Source: Nocardia crassostreae | GTDB taxonomy: Bacteria; Actinomycetota; Actinomycetes; Mycobacteriales; Mycobacteriaceae | Direction of reading: 5' to 3' | NCBI RefSeq assembly: GCF_001613405.1 | Contig: NZ_BDCH01000013.1 | Coordinates: 62,001 to 126,000 of the forward strand | DNA length: 64,000 nucleotides | Part shown: piece by piece, positions 1 to 8,232 of the stretch | Position numbering within the stretch: position 1 is the stretch's first letter | Layout: each line of letters opens with the position of its first letter | The notes under the pieces: model-generated | The model's database searches: none | Seen by the model: only the letters and a program-made list of their open reading frames with translations | What the model was told of the DNA's origin: nothing | Translations under genes and position numbers: made by a program

Positions 1-1
1 G

Positions 2-1315
2 TTCGGCGAAGACCTGGTCGAGAACGGCATCGCGTTCGACGGTTCGTCGGTGCGCGGCTTCCAGGCCATCCACGAATCCGACATGCTGCTACTGCCGGAT
101 CTGACCACGGCCCAGCTGGATTCGTTCCGGCTCGCCAAAACCCTCAATATCAACTGTTTCGTCGCCGACCCGCACACCCGCGTCGCCTACAGCCGCGACC
201 CCCGCAATGTGGCCCGCAAGGCCGAGGAATACCTGCGCTCCACCAGCATTGCCGACACCGCCTACTTCGGCCTCGAGGCCGAGTTCTACATCTTCGACAG
301 CGTCCGCTACGACACCGCCATGAACGGCGCCTTCTACGAGGTCGACTCCTCCTCCGCCGACTGGAACACCGGCGCCAAGACCAATGCCGACGGCACCCCC
401 AACCGCGGCTACAAGGTCCGCCCCAAAGGCGGCTACTTCCCCGTCGCCCCCTACGACCACGATGTCGACCTCCGCGACCACATGTGCACCAACCTCCAGC
501 ACGCCGGTTTCGAACTGGAGAAAGGCCATCACGAAGTAGGCACCGCGGGCCAAGCCGAAATCAACTACCGCTTCAACACCCTCCTGGCCGCCGCCGACGA
601 CCTCCAGCTCTACAAATACATCATCAAGAACACCGCCTGGGCCTACGGAAAAACCGTCACCTTCATGCCCAAACCCCTCTTCGGCGACAATGGCTCCGGC
701 ATGCACGTCCACCAATCCCTGTGGAAAGACGGCTCCCCCCTCTTCTACGACGAAGCAGGCTACGCGGGCCTGTCCGACCTGGCCCGCCACTACATAGGCG
801 GCCTCCTCCACCACGCCCCCTCCCTCCTGGCCTTCACCAACCCGACGGTGAACTCCTACAAACGCCTCGTCCCCGGCTACGAGGCCCCCGTGAACCTCGT
901 CTACTCCCAACGCAACCGCTCCGCCGCAGTCCGAATCCCGGTAACCGGCACCAGCGCCAGCGCCAAACGCCTCGAATTCCGCTGCCCCGACTCCTCCGGC
1001 AACCCCTACCTCTCCTTCGCCGCCATGATGATGGCAGGCCTGGACGGCATCACCAACAAAATCGAACCCGCCCTCCCCATAGACAAAGACCTCTACGAAC
1101 TGACCCCCGAAGAATCCGCCGAAGTAATCCAAACCCCGGGCAGCCTCGACGCAGTAATCGACCGCCTCGAATCCGACCACGAATACCTCACAGCAGGCGG
1201 CGTCTTCACCGAAGACCTCATCGAAATCTGGATCCGCCTCAAACGAGACACCGAAATAGCCGAAATCAACGTCCGCCCCCACCCCTACGAATTCGACCTC
1301 TACTTCGACGTCTGA
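2..1315 (+). CDS. glnA: Glutamine synthetase type I (GlnA1), 5' end outside the window
   Basis: Makes glutamine from glutamate, ammonia and ATP in the cytoplasm; it is the central nitrogen-assimilation enzyme and forms a dodecamer. The frame is open from base 2, so the N-terminal part (roughly 40 residues against the 478-residue M. tuberculosis GlnA1) lies upstream of the window. Visible signatures are the FDGSSVRGF segment, the catalytic block EAEFYIFDS, the [13 protein letters not shown]/glutamate motif, and NRSAAVRIP. The tyrosine in [11 protein letters not shown] (codon 1094-1096) sits at the usual adenylylation site of GSI-beta enzymes, so control by GlnE-type adenylylation is expected. 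The protein ends [11 protein letters not shown] like mycobacterial GlnA1. Identity is very secure; only the true start cannot be seen. Confidence 0.97.
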   Translation, partial: FGEDLVENGIAFDGSSVRGFQAIHESDMLLLPDLTTAQLDSFRLAKTLNINCFVADPHTRVAYSRDPRNVARKAEEYLRSTSIADTAYFGLEAEFYIFDSVRYDTAMNGAFYEVDSSSADWNTGAKTNADGTPNRGYKVRPKGGYFPVAPYDHDVDLRDHMCTNLQHAGFELEKGHHEVGTAGQAEINYRFNTLLAAADDLQLYKYIIKNTAWAYGKTVTFMPKPLFGDNGSGMHVHQSLWKDGSPLFYDEAGYAGLSDLARHYIGGLLHHAPSLLAFTNPTVNSYKRLVPGYEAPVNLVYSQRNRSAAVRIPVTGTSASAKRLEFRCPDSSGNPYLSFAAMMMAGLDGITNKIEPALPIDKDLYELTPEESAEVIQTPGSLDAVIDRLESDHEYLTAGGVFTEDLIEIWIRLKRDTEIAEINVRPHPYEFDLYFDV

Positions 1316-1320
1316 TCACC

Positions 1321-1446
1321 TCACTCCACCGATCCGTGCGGCACGATCCACTTCTGCCGCAAGGCCGGAAAGGCGTCCGCGATGAGTTCGAAGTGTTTGT
1401 CGTAGTGCAGCACGGTGGCGTCGTGATGACGAGCGTCTTCGCAGGT
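1321..1446 (-). pseudogene. C-terminal remnant of a VapC-type PIN-domain toxin
   Basis: About 40 codons read on the minus strand match the end of VapC ribonuclease toxins: a CEDARHHDATVLHYDKHFEL stretch (acidic residues, then the ATVLHYD strand and the following helix) and a terminal WIVPHGSVE. The N-terminal PIN half with the first acidic residues is missing, and upstream sequence in this frame has no PIN similarity. No VapB antitoxin gene is visible on either side. It lies in the roughly 200-base gap between glnA and the next gene and looks like the scar of a lost toxin-antitoxin module. The call rests on pattern recognition of a short stretch. Confidence 0.6.
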
Positions 1447-1512
1447 CAGAACCCCTGGAGAGGGTGAGCTCCGGAAGATCGGATAAGGTGCGCTCGCTGA
1501 ACGAGGGAGACC

Positions 1513-2370
1513 ATGAAGAACTGGCGTGAACTGGACCATTCCACGCGGAAGGCGTTGCTGCGTGGCGAGCCCGCCGCCGACCCCGAGATCGATCGGATCG
1601 CGCGGGAGTATGCGGAACGGGGGCTGAAGAGCAATTCCTGGCGGCGGTGGTTGGGCATCGTGGTGGTCTCCGTCGCGGTCGGTGCGTTGATCGGCTATGT
1701 CGGCATCAGAGTCGAGGGATCCTTACCGGTGCTGCTGCCGGCGTTCGTCCTGCTGATATTGGGCCGGACGGTGGCCCGTGCGCGGCATCGGCTCGCGCTG
1801 ATCCGCATGCTGAACGTCAGTGACGGCGAGCCGCAGCACGCGGTCCTGCCGGGTGCGGCCGAGAGCCTGGAGATCCGGATTACCACCGTGGGTGTGCTGC
1901 GGTTGACCGCGCCACTGCTGTCTTTGCCTGCGGTGGTGCTCGGTATGGGCTGGGCGTTCGGACAGCCCGTCCTGATCGGGGCGGGCGCGCTGCTGAGCGC
2001 GCCGATCGTCGCATACGCCTGCTACCTGCTGAGCTGGTCGGTGCCGGGACACCCGCAGATACTCGACAATGACGGAATCCACACGCCGAGGATGGGATTG
2101 CGGGTCGGGTGGGACGCCGTGCGCGAGATCCGGGTCGTGCCATTGCGTGCGACAGCGAGCGACTCGCGCAAGGTGATCGCGTTCATTCTCTTCGACGATG
2201 AGGTCTACTTGCGGCAACTGCCGAAATGGCAGGCGGTTCTCGCCAAGATGAACAAGCGGACCTATCTTTCGTCCCTGGTCCTCATGGACAGCCTGGTCGA
2301 CAAGCCGATCGACGAGATCGCCGCAGCGGCCGCCGCGCTATCGGGATTGCCCGCGGCCGCGGTGGCTTGA
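1513..2370 (+). CDS. Membrane protein of unknown function, PH-like (YcxB-type) C-terminal part
   Basis: 285 residues with no recognised family name. Residues about 1-45 are charged and soluble. Two hydrophobic segments follow near 46-90, and another hydrophobic pair near 130-175. The last 110 residues look like a small beta-rich cytosolic domain (DNDGIHTPRMGLRVGWDAV followed by alternating strands), the pattern of bacterial PH-like/YcxB domains, where a buried tryptophan precedes the EIR strand. It probably sits in the cytoplasmic membrane. The start is ATG preceded by GAGGGAGACC. It converges on the nucleotidyltransferase gene, 9 bases apart. The PH-like assignment is tentative. Confidence 0.72.
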   Translation: MKNWRELDHSTRKALLRGEPAADPEIDRIAREYAERGLKSNSWRRWLGIVVVSVAVGALIGYVGIRVEGSLPVLLPAFVLLILGRTVARARHRLALIRMLNVSDGEPQHAVLPGAAESLEIRITTVGVLRLTAPLLSLPAVVLGMGWAFGQPVLIGAGALLSAPIVAYACYLLSWSVPGHPQILDNDGIHTPRMGLRVGWDAVREIRVVPLRATASDSRKVIAFILFDDEVYLRQLPKWQAVLAKMNKRTYLSSLVLMDSLVDKPIDEIAAAAAALSGLPAAAVA

Positions 2371-2379
2371 GCGGGCGAA

Positions 2380-3081
2380 TCACGGTAGATCGTCCAGGTG
2401 GGCGCGGCGTACCCGCTGGAGGAAATCCTCCAGCGGGGCCTCGTCGGCCTTCTCGGGGAGAGCCGTTGTGGCGATGTCGAATTTGTGCTCGTACTCGTCG
2501 ATGAGGGCTTTGGCGGCGGCTTCACCGGCTTCCGTGGTCATTTGGCGGCCGAACTCGAAATACGGTTCCGGGTCGGGAAGCTGGACGGGGAGTGTGCCCG
2601 TCGTGTAGAGCTCGTAGCCCTGCCAGAGCAGGCGTTTGGTGTGGCGGGCGTGTTTGGCGAGGCGGGGGTCGGTCAGGCCTTGGGTGTCGCGGCGGGTGAG
2701 CATGCGGCGGAATTGGGCCATGGCGTAGCCGAAGTAGGCGTGGCGGACTCGTTGGGCGGAGAGGAAATTGGAGCGGAGGCTCACCAGTTCGGCGCCGAAA
2801 TCGGTGGTGACGGTGTAGGTGTCGAGCCAGAGGATTTCGGTGACGGTGGGGTTGCAGGCCAGGATAAGGCCCATGGCTTTGCCTACCTCGTGGTAGGTGG
2901 CGTCGGCGCCGTCTCGGCCGTGGCGGGTGCCGCGGTCTCGGGTGGGTGGGTTGAGGCCGAGGAAGGTTCGGGTGGGCTCTACGTAGATGCCGAGGTAGTC
3001 GGTGTCGCTTTCGGGGGTGTTCAGGCTGTAGGCGTGGGAGCCGACTACGCCCTCGAGGATCACGTCGGTGGAGTCGGTCAT
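2380..3081 (-). CDS. Nucleotidyltransferase-fold protein (RlaP-like)
   Basis: 233 residues. The N-terminus has the minimal nucleotidyltransferase signature: a GSHAYSLNTPESDTDYLGIY segment, i.e. GS followed by paired acidic residues (D-x-D) that would bind metal and NTP. This is the pattern of the RlaP family (RNA-ligase-associated predicted nucleotidyltransferases). The rest is helical, with conserved W/Y residues around LLWQGYELY. The substrate is unknown. The start is the ATG at 3081, with an AGAAGGG ribosome site about 6 bases upstream; a longer in-frame extension to 3414 has no homology-like content and would overlap the upstream gene. No RNA ligase gene lies next to it here. Confidence 0.82.
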   Translation of the reverse strand: MTDSTDVILEGVVGSHAYSLNTPESDTDYLGIYVEPTRTFLGLNPPTRDRGTRHGRDGADATYHEVGKAMGLILACNPTVTEILWLDTYTVTTDFGAELVSLRSNFLSAQRVRHAYFGYAMAQFRRMLTRRDTQGLTDPRLAKHARHTKRLLWQGYELYTTGTLPVQLPDPEPYFEFGRQMTTEAGEAAAKALIDEYEHKFDIATTALPEKADEAPLEDFLQRVRRAHLDDLP

Positions 3082-3152
3082 CGGATATCCCTTCTGCGCC
3101 TTGCGAATGCACCGAGTATCGGGGGAGTGGGCGGGAAGGGATACCGAATATT

Positions 3153-4076
3153 TCAGAGAATGGCGACCGGGGCGACGGGGGATCCGGTCGCGCCGAGGAA
3201 GGGCTCGGGCATGGCGGAGAGGAGGAATTCGTAGCGGGATTCCTCGGCGCAGGCGGCGGAGAGGGCCTCCAGGTTCCAGTTCTGGCCTTGGAGCATGCCC
3301 ATTTCGACCAGGTGCAGGGCGTGGACTGCCAGCCAGACGTCGATTTCGGGTGGGAAGATCTCGAAGGTGAGGGTGTCGGTGGCGACGGCGGCCACGTCGC
3401 GGGCGTGGAACCATTCGGGGGTGTGGACCGACAGGCCGGGGGCGGGCATGGCGTAGGCGGTGCGGTCGCCGGAGAGGTAGAGCTGCATCTGGCCGGTGCG
3501 GATCATGACGATGTCACCGGGGCGGACGCGGGTGGCCGCGAGTTCTTCGGCAGCCTCCAGATCGGCGGGCAGGATGGCGTGGTCGACGGGGAGGCGGTCG
3601 ACGCCGCGGGCGCGGGCGATATCGAGGAGGACGCCACGCGATACGAGGTGGGGGATTGTCGAGATGCCGCTGAAGGTCGCGCCGTGATGGGCGGTGATGC
3701 TGTCGGCGGGACGGCCGTTGTAGATGACGCCGGAGTGCGATACGTGCGGCAGTCCATCCCAGTGCGTGGCGGCCTGCAAACCCATGGTCACCACATCATC
3801 GCTGGTGGCGACGGTGTCCGGTCCGAACATCTCCCAGTTGATCGCGACCATGCTGTGCAGAGGATTCACCCGCCCCGGAATCGCACCCGTCTGCACGCCG
3901 TTCTGGGTCAGCGGCAGGGCCAGCGGAATCCGCCGCCCGGTGCGCACGGTGCCCGCGGCCGCCCGCACCACCTCATCGGTGATCAGGTTGAGTGTTCCCA
4001 GCTCATCGTCGGAACCCCAACGCCCCCAGTTGTTCACACTCTTGGCGATTTCCAGGAATTCCGCGGGAAAACTCAT
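3153..4076 (-). CDS. Cyclase / kynurenine-formamidase-like metal hydrolase
   Basis: 307 residues of the cyclase family (PF04199). The metal-binding signature is present as THWDGLPHVSHSG (family pattern HxGTHxDxPxH, here with W in place of the usual residue before D). C-terminal conserved elements are RPGDIVMIRTG and the HTPEWFHARDVAAVATDT block. Family members hydrolyse amide or lactone bonds, including N-formylkynurenine; actinobacterial homologues of this length are usually uncharacterised, so no substrate is assigned. The ATG at 4076 has a GAGAAG ribosome site. It is divergent from the small SnoaL-like gene, with 59 bases between starts, so they share a promoter region. Confidence 0.88.
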   Translation of the reverse strand: MSFPAEFLEIAKSVNNWGRWGSDDELGTLNLITDEVVRAAAGTVRTGRRIPLALPLTQNGVQTGAIPGRVNPLHSMVAINWEMFGPDTVATSDDVVTMGLQAATHWDGLPHVSHSGVIYNGRPADSITAHHGATFSGISTIPHLVSRGVLLDIARARGVDRLPVDHAILPADLEAAEELAATRVRPGDIVMIRTGQMQLYLSGDRTAYAMPAPGLSVHTPEWFHARDVAAVATDTLTFEIFPPEIDVWLAVHALHLVEMGMLQGQNWNLEALSAACAEESRYEFLLSAMPEPFLGATGSPVAPVAIL

Positions 4077-4135
4077 GGCTTCTCTTTACCTGACGCGTAA
4101 TCGACTCGCAGCACGACAGCGAAGATGCTTGATGC

Positions 4136-4486
4136 ATGACGGATTACACGAACATCGCGCAGCGCTACATCGACAGCTGGAACGAGCAGGACGCCGACAA
4201 GCGCAAGGCTCTGATCGACGAGTTGTACACCGCGGATGTGTCATTCACCGATCCGCTGGTGGAGATTCGCGGCACCGAGGCCGTGGACGCCATGGTCGCC
4301 GGTGCGCAGCAGCAGTTCGCGGGCCTGGAATTCGGACTCGGACCGGTGGACGGCCACCACGACACCGCGCGCTTCACTTGGTATCTCGGCGCCCCCGAAC
4401 CACTGGTGATCGGATTCGACGTGATCACCCTCACCGGCGGCCGGATCGCCCAGGTGCTCGGCTTCCTCGACAAGGTGCCCGCCTGA
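4136..4486 (+). CDS. SnoaL-like / NTF2-fold small protein
   Basis: 116 residues of the SnoaL/NTF2-like fold: an N-terminal helix pair (YIDSWNEQD), then the typical LYTADVSFTDPLVEIRGTEA segment, where the aspartates and arginine line the cone-shaped pocket, and a final ITLTGGRIAQVLGFLDKV strand pair. Such proteins are isomerases, hydrolases or ligand binders, often paired with oxidoreductases; this sequence shows no specific catalytic dyad that would name a reaction. It is transcribed away from the cyclase-family gene and followed by a strong hairpin at 4500-4530. Confidence 0.85.
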   Translation: MTDYTNIAQRYIDSWNEQDADKRKALIDELYTADVSFTDPLVEIRGTEAVDAMVAGAQQQFAGLEFGLGPVDGHHDTARFTWYLGAPEPLVIGFDVITLTGGRIAQVLGFLDKVPA

Positions 4487-4499
4487 CCGAGCCGCAACG

Positions 4500-4530
4500 G
4501 TGGCGCCGACGCGATCCGCGTCGGCGCCAC
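4500..4530 (+). terminator. Hairpin terminator after the SnoaL-like gene
   Basis: Perfect 14-bp inverted repeat GTGGCGCCGACGCG / CGCGTCGGCGCCAC with a 3-base ATC loop, 14 bases after the stop codon, followed by TTCGCGTTCC. It lacks a clean U-tract, as is common for actinobacterial terminators. Confidence 0.75.
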
Positions 4531-4819
4531 TTCGCGTTCCCGCTCGGCGAATTCGCGCACCACACCCGGCGCTGGCGCATTCGCGCAATCCGCCACGCGG
4601 AGGCTGGTGGCGGATGCGCTCTCGCGCGTGTGATGGAATTCTGTTGCGGGGAGAGCTTATTGAGTAACGAGAGGATGAGTGGACGACGGTGGCTCGGTTC
4701 GGGGGGTCGAACGGTCATGCCGCGCCGCGCCAAACTATGACGTTGCCCTCACTACCCGCGCGTGAAACCCGGTGCGCCATACGATCCGGGCCTGAAATCT
4801 GCGGGAAGGCGAAGTAGCC
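4531..4819. other. Intergenic region without a recognisable gene
   Basis: About 290 bases between the hairpin at 4500-4530 and the next start. No convincing reading frame was found. The last 25 bases hold the ribosome site (GGGAAGGCGAAG) of the following gene. A promoter presumably lies here, but no clear -35/-10 pair could be picked out. Confidence 0.5.
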
Positions 4820-6499
4820 ATGGATCGAAACGCGTTCGTCGAAGTGATGAACGACGCGAGCGGCATGCTGGAAGCGGGGCTCGCCGGCGAGGCGCTGGCC
4901 CGGCTCACGGCCTTCGACAATGCGCTGCTCACCCCGCCGGATCCCAAAGACTACGGCTGGATCATCTCCTACCGCTTCCGATCCGCCTTCGCGGCAGGCG
5001 ATTACGAACAGGCCCTGCACCTGGCCGAACACGGACCCGCCCGCTATCCGGCCGATATCCCGCCCGGCACCCTCGCCACCATGTACTCCATGGCCGTCGA
5101 GGCCGCCACCCAGCTCGGCCGCGCCGAGACCGCCGTCATCATGGCCGACCGCTGCATCGACCTGCGCCGCAGCCACGGCGAACCCGGCGAGGTGCTGATG
5201 GCCGCCATGACCGCCTGCACCCTGCTCGGCGATATCGACCGGCACGATCTGGCGAGCCGCTACGCGGAAATGCTGGTGGCCGAGGGAGCGGGATTCGACG
5301 AGTACCGCTCCTACGGTTACTACGCCGTCTGCGCGGCCATCGAACACGGCGTCGGTGGGCACCTGATCGACACCCTGCGCGCGGGCCGCGACTGGCTCGT
5401 CGGCCAGGAGAACGAATTCGCCCGCGAGGCACTCGATTACCTGCAGAAACTGCCCGCGGACCCGTTCGCGGCTCCCGGTGAGATCCCGGGCGCACATCCG
5501 CTCGCCGGGCCGGGTCTGGTTCCGGGGTCCGGTCCGGGTCCGCTGCCAGGATCGGGCCCACTACCGGGCTCAGGTCCGCTGCAAGGCCCAGGCCCGCTAC
5601 CCGGGTCGGGCCCGCTCTCGGGCCCAGGTCCCGGTCCATTGCCGGGCTCGGGTTCCGGCCCGTTGCCCGGCTCGGGTCCACTACCCGGCTCAGGCCCGCT
5701 CCCGGGTCGCGATCCGCTGTCGGCCCCGCAGCCGTTCGGCGGACCGACTCCGCGTCCGGCGCCGGACCCGCTGCTCGCACCCGGCCCAGGGCGGGAACCA
5801 CTATCGGGCTTGGGCCCCCTCACCGATCTCGGTCCGGGGGGAGCGGGCGCCGCTGCGACCCAGTATCTGCCGATTCCCGGCGCGGTCCCGAAAACCGCCT
5901 CCGAGAGCAAACAACCGCCGCCCGAACAGGCCGCCGGTGGTGAAGCCGCCGACGCCCTCCTGGAGGCCCAGCGCCCCGCCCTCGCCGCCTCCGCCTACCG
6001 CGCCCTCATTGCCGCGGCCATGGAAACCGGCAAGCCCGACCCGCTGATCATGGGCAAATCCGTTCTCGGCCTGCTCATGTCGCTCATCTTCGACAATCGC
6101 GTCGGTGAGGCGCACGCCGTCTGGGTGGACGAGCAGGCCCCGACCTACCTCGGCGTCTGGTCCCTGGGGAACGGTCAGACCTCCGTGCACGACGGCATCG
6201 CCTACAACCTGGTGGCCGCCTTCCTGCACTCGCTGTCCACCGACGACCGCAATGCCAGCAATCACGCCGTCGACACCCTCATGGGCCGCAGCGTCGACTG
6301 GGCCTTCACCAACAATCCCCAGGTCGTCCCCGCCATGCTCAATACCTGGCGCCGCCACCTGCACGAAATCCACGAGGGCGATCCGGCTCCCGAGTACCGC
6401 TGGCAGCTCGGCCAGGCCGAGGAGCGCTGGGGCTCACCCCTGCCCGAATCCGGTCTCTACTGGATGCGCCCGTACCGCTGGGTCGTCGACTGGGTCTGA
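4820..6499 (+). CDS. Hypothetical protein: helical (TPR-like) domains joined by a Gly/Pro repeat linker
   Basis: 559 residues in three parts. Residues 1-215 are alanine-rich helical hairpins (for example GMLEAGLAGEALARLTAFDN and EQALHLAEHGPARYPADI) resembling degenerate TPRs. Residues about 222-335 are a low-complexity linker built from GPLPGSG-type units. Residues about 370-559 are a second helical domain ending MRPYRWVVDWV. No catalytic motif or signal peptide is visible, so it is probably a cytoplasmic scaffold or regulatory protein. The ATG at 4820 follows GGGAAGGCGAAG. The proline/glycine linker would keep the two domains apart. Function unknown. Confidence 0.7.
   Translation: MDRNAFVEVMNDASGMLEAGLAGEALARLTAFDNALLTPPDPKDYGWIISYRFRSAFAAGDYEQALHLAEHGPARYPADIPPGTLATMYSMAVEAATQLGRAETAVIMADRCIDLRRSHGEPGEVLMAAMTACTLLGDIDRHDLASRYAEMLVAEGAGFDEYRSYGYYAVCAAIEHGVGGHLIDTLRAGRDWLVGQENEFAREALDYLQKLPADPFAAPGEIPGAHPLAGPGLVPGSGPGPLPGSGPLPGSGPLQGPGPLPGSGPLSGPGPGPLPGSGSGPLPGSGPLPGSGPLPGRDPLSAPQPFGGPTPRPAPDPLLAPGPGREPLSGLGPLTDLGPGGAGAAATQYLPIPGAVPKTASESKQPPPEQAAGGEAADALLEAQRPALAASAYRALIAAAMETGKPDPLIMGKSVLGLLMSLIFDNRVGEAHAVWVDEQAPTYLGVWSLGNGQTSVHDGIAYNLVAAFLHSLSTDDRNASNHAVDTLMGRSVDWAFTNNPQVVPAMLNTWRRHLHEIHEGDPAPEYRWQLGQAEERWGSPLPESGLYWMRPYRWVVDWV
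5483..5840 (+). repeat. Imperfect tandem repeat encoding GPLPGSG units
   Basis: In-frame degenerate repeats of roughly 12-21 bases (variants of ggtccgctgccgggctcg) encode GPLPGSG, GPLQGPG, GPLSGPG and similar units, around a dozen in all. Copies differ at the DNA level (cca/ccg, ctg/cta/ttg), so the array is old or under codon-level diversification. Confidence 0.85.
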
Positions 6500-6516
6500 T
6501 CGCTAGGCTTCGGGTT

Positions 6517-6876
6517 ATGGCAACGGAGATCTGGCATAATCCGAAGTGCTCCAAGAGTCGCAATGCCAAGGCGGTTCTCGACGAATCCGGCACGGACTAT
6601 GTCGAGCGCCGCTACCTCGACAATCCGCCGAGCGCCGCCGAAATCCGCGATGTCCTGGCCAAACTCGGCCTGGAACCGTGGGATATCACCCGCACGGCCG
6701 AGGCCGAGGCCAAGGAACTGGGCGTATCGACCTGGGGTAGGACCCTCGCCGACCGCGACCGTTGGATCGACGCCCTCGCCACCCACCCGCGACTGATCCA
6801 GCGCCCCATTGTCATTACCGCCGACGGTCGCGCCCTGGTGGCCCGCGATGACGAGTCCCTCGACGCCCTGCGCTGA
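6517..6876 (+). CDS. ArsC/Spx-family thioredoxin-fold reductase (arsenate reductase-like)
   Basis: 119 residues. The N-terminus IWHNPKCSKSRNA carries the single redox cysteine (Cys11) of the glutaredoxin-coupled ArsC family. The C-terminal RPIVITADGRALVAR gives the cis-proline strand (RPI) and the arginine that stabilises the oxyanion thiolate. Family members reduce arsenate to arsenite with glutathione or mycothiol as partner; in actinobacteria many are of unknown substrate. No arsenite efflux pump or ArsR is adjacent, so a role in arsenic resistance is uncertain. A TAGGCT -10-like hexamer ends 7 bases before the ATG, suggesting a leaderless transcript. Confidence 0.87.
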   Translation: MATEIWHNPKCSKSRNAKAVLDESGTDYVERRYLDNPPSAAEIRDVLAKLGLEPWDITRTAEAEAKELGVSTWGRTLADRDRWIDALATHPRLIQRPIVITADGRALVARDDESLDALR

Positions 6877-6924
6877 TCCGAGAACCGCGCGGGTACGAAG
6901 TCCGGAGCGCCGCAGCGCATTCGC

Positions 6925-7380
6925 TCAGGCGATGCGGAAGACCGGGAATCCCGGTGCGATCTCGGTCAGTTCGGCGTCGGTCGCATTCTTGGTGACGCCC
7001 TCGAAGAACTTGCCCACCTCCCAGCCCCAGCGCTCCAGGTAGGCGCGCAGCACCGGAATCTTGTCGGCGTCGGAAACCTCGGCGGCGGTGAAGGATTCAG
7101 ACTTACGGCCCAGCCGCAGTTCACCGGATCCGGCGACGCGCAGATTGCGGACCCACTGGGTGTGGCCGCGCGGGGCCACCAGGTAGCGCGCCCCGTCGTC
7201 GGTGGTGAGGACATTGACCATGGTGGTGCGCCATTCGCCGCTCTTGCGGCCGCGCACCGCCAGCAGGCGGGAACCGGCCACGCTGGTGCCGAGCTTGGGC
7301 AGCAGATTGGCAATGCGGTTCACGATCGGGTCCAGGCCCTAGAGGCCGATGTAGCGGTTGGCGGCGGAGTTGGCGTTCAT
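6925..7380 (-). pseudogene. F420 (deazaflavin)-dependent nitroreductase-family protein, interrupted by an amber codon
   Basis: The family signature is clear: RGRKSGEWRTTMVNVLT, then YLVAPRGHTQWVRNLR (Ddn/Rv3547-like fold that binds F420). The best start is the ATG at 7380, with an AAAGGA ribosome site 7 bases upstream, giving an N-terminus MNANSAANRYIGL that fits family members. However, codon 14 (7339-7341) is TAG and the frame then continues unchanged through the conserved domain. Translation could only resume at the GTG at 7323, which has no good ribosome site. Either this is a young pseudogene or a base-call error. The divergent TetR gene and two palindromic operators lie immediately upstream, so it was very likely that regulator's target. 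Confidence 0.75.
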
Positions 7381-7404
7381 GGTGGCGTCCTTTGCGAGCC
7401 TTTC

Positions 7405-7472
7405 GAGAGCGGTGCTCTCTGATGTGATCAGTGTGCATGATTCAACCGCTCGCTGTCAAGAGCGCTGCTCTC
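7405..7472. promoter_or_regulatory. Paired palindromic operators for the divergent TetR regulator
   Basis: Two 15-bp palindromes: GAGAGC-GGT-GCTCTC at 7405-7419 and AAGAGC-GCT-GCTCTC at 7458-7472 (centres 53 bp apart). They sit between the start of the nitroreductase-like gene (7380) and the TetR start (7512). This size and symmetry is typical of TetR-family sites. A CATACT -10-like hexamer (7499-7504) lies just before the TetR ATG. Confidence 0.75.
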
Positions 7473-7511
7473 AAAAAGTTTCACCGCTCCGAAACGTGGC
7501 ATACTGTCTCC

Positions 7512-8201
7512 ATGAACGCCCCCCGCACCGCCCGCGAACGGGCTCGCGCCGAGATCACCCGCGAGATCACCGATGCGGCCCGCCGCCAGCTCGCCGAATC
7601 GGGCGCCCCCGCCCTCTCGCTGCGCGCCATCGCCCGCGAACTGGGCATGGTCTCCTCCGCGCTGTACCGCTATTTTCCCAGCCGGGACGATCTGCTCACC
7701 ACGCTGATCATCGAGGCGTACAACGCGATCGGCGACGAGGTCGTCCTGGCCGTGGGCACGGCCGACACCCCGCGCGGGCAATGGCGCGCCGCCGCGGCGG
7801 CCGTGCGGCACTGGGCCATCGCCCACCCCCACGAATACGCGCTGCTCTACGGTTCGCCGGTGCCCGGCTACCAGGCCCCGCAAACGACCATCGAACCGGC
7901 GTCCAAGGTTCCGCTCGGCCTGCTCGGCATCGTCCACCGCGCCTGGGAAAGCGGGGCCCTCACTCCGGCCGGAGAGTCCCTCCACCCCGATCTCGCCGCC
8001 CAATCCGCCGATATCGCACGGCAATTCGCCCCCGGCCTACCGGATGCTACGGTGGCGCGCATGGTCGTCGCCTGGACGCAGTTGTTCGGCGCGGTGAGTT
8101 TCGAGATATTCGGTCAGCTCAACGGCACCATGGACCCGGCGGGCCCGTTCTTCGACTTCGCCGTCGACGCCACGGCCGACCTCATGGGCCTGCCCGCCTA
8201 G
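7512..8201 (+). CDS. TetR/AcrR-family transcriptional regulator
   Basis: 229 residues. The N-terminal helix-turn-helix is clear: ITDAARRQLAESGAPALSLR, then AIARELGMVSSALYRYFPSRDDLLTTLI. The C-terminal ligand domain (WRAAAAAVRHWAIAHPHEYALLYGSPVPGY) resembles the WHG-type TetR C-terminal family. I chose the ATG at 7512 over the in-frame GTG at 7431, because the upstream 27 codons run through the operator palindrome and look non-coding. It probably represses itself and the divergent F420-type nitroreductase gene through the two palindromes between them. Ligand unknown. Confidence 0.9.
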   Translation: MNAPRTARERARAEITREITDAARRQLAESGAPALSLRAIARELGMVSSALYRYFPSRDDLLTTLIIEAYNAIGDEVVLAVGTADTPRGQWRAAAAAVRHWAIAHPHEYALLYGSPVPGYQAPQTTIEPASKVPLGLLGIVHRAWESGALTPAGESLHPDLAAQSADIARQFAPGLPDATVARMVVAWTQLFGAVSFEIFGQLNGTMDPAGPFFDFAVDATADLMGLPA

Positions 8202-8232
8202 CCCACCGCGCATTGGGTCACGCCGCGCGGCT

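Noticed and set aside
5483..5840. CRISPR array or direct-repeat mobile element
   Set aside because: The repeats are short, contiguous, in frame and have no spacers; they encode a Gly/Pro linker. No CRISPR array or cas gene was seen anywhere in the window.
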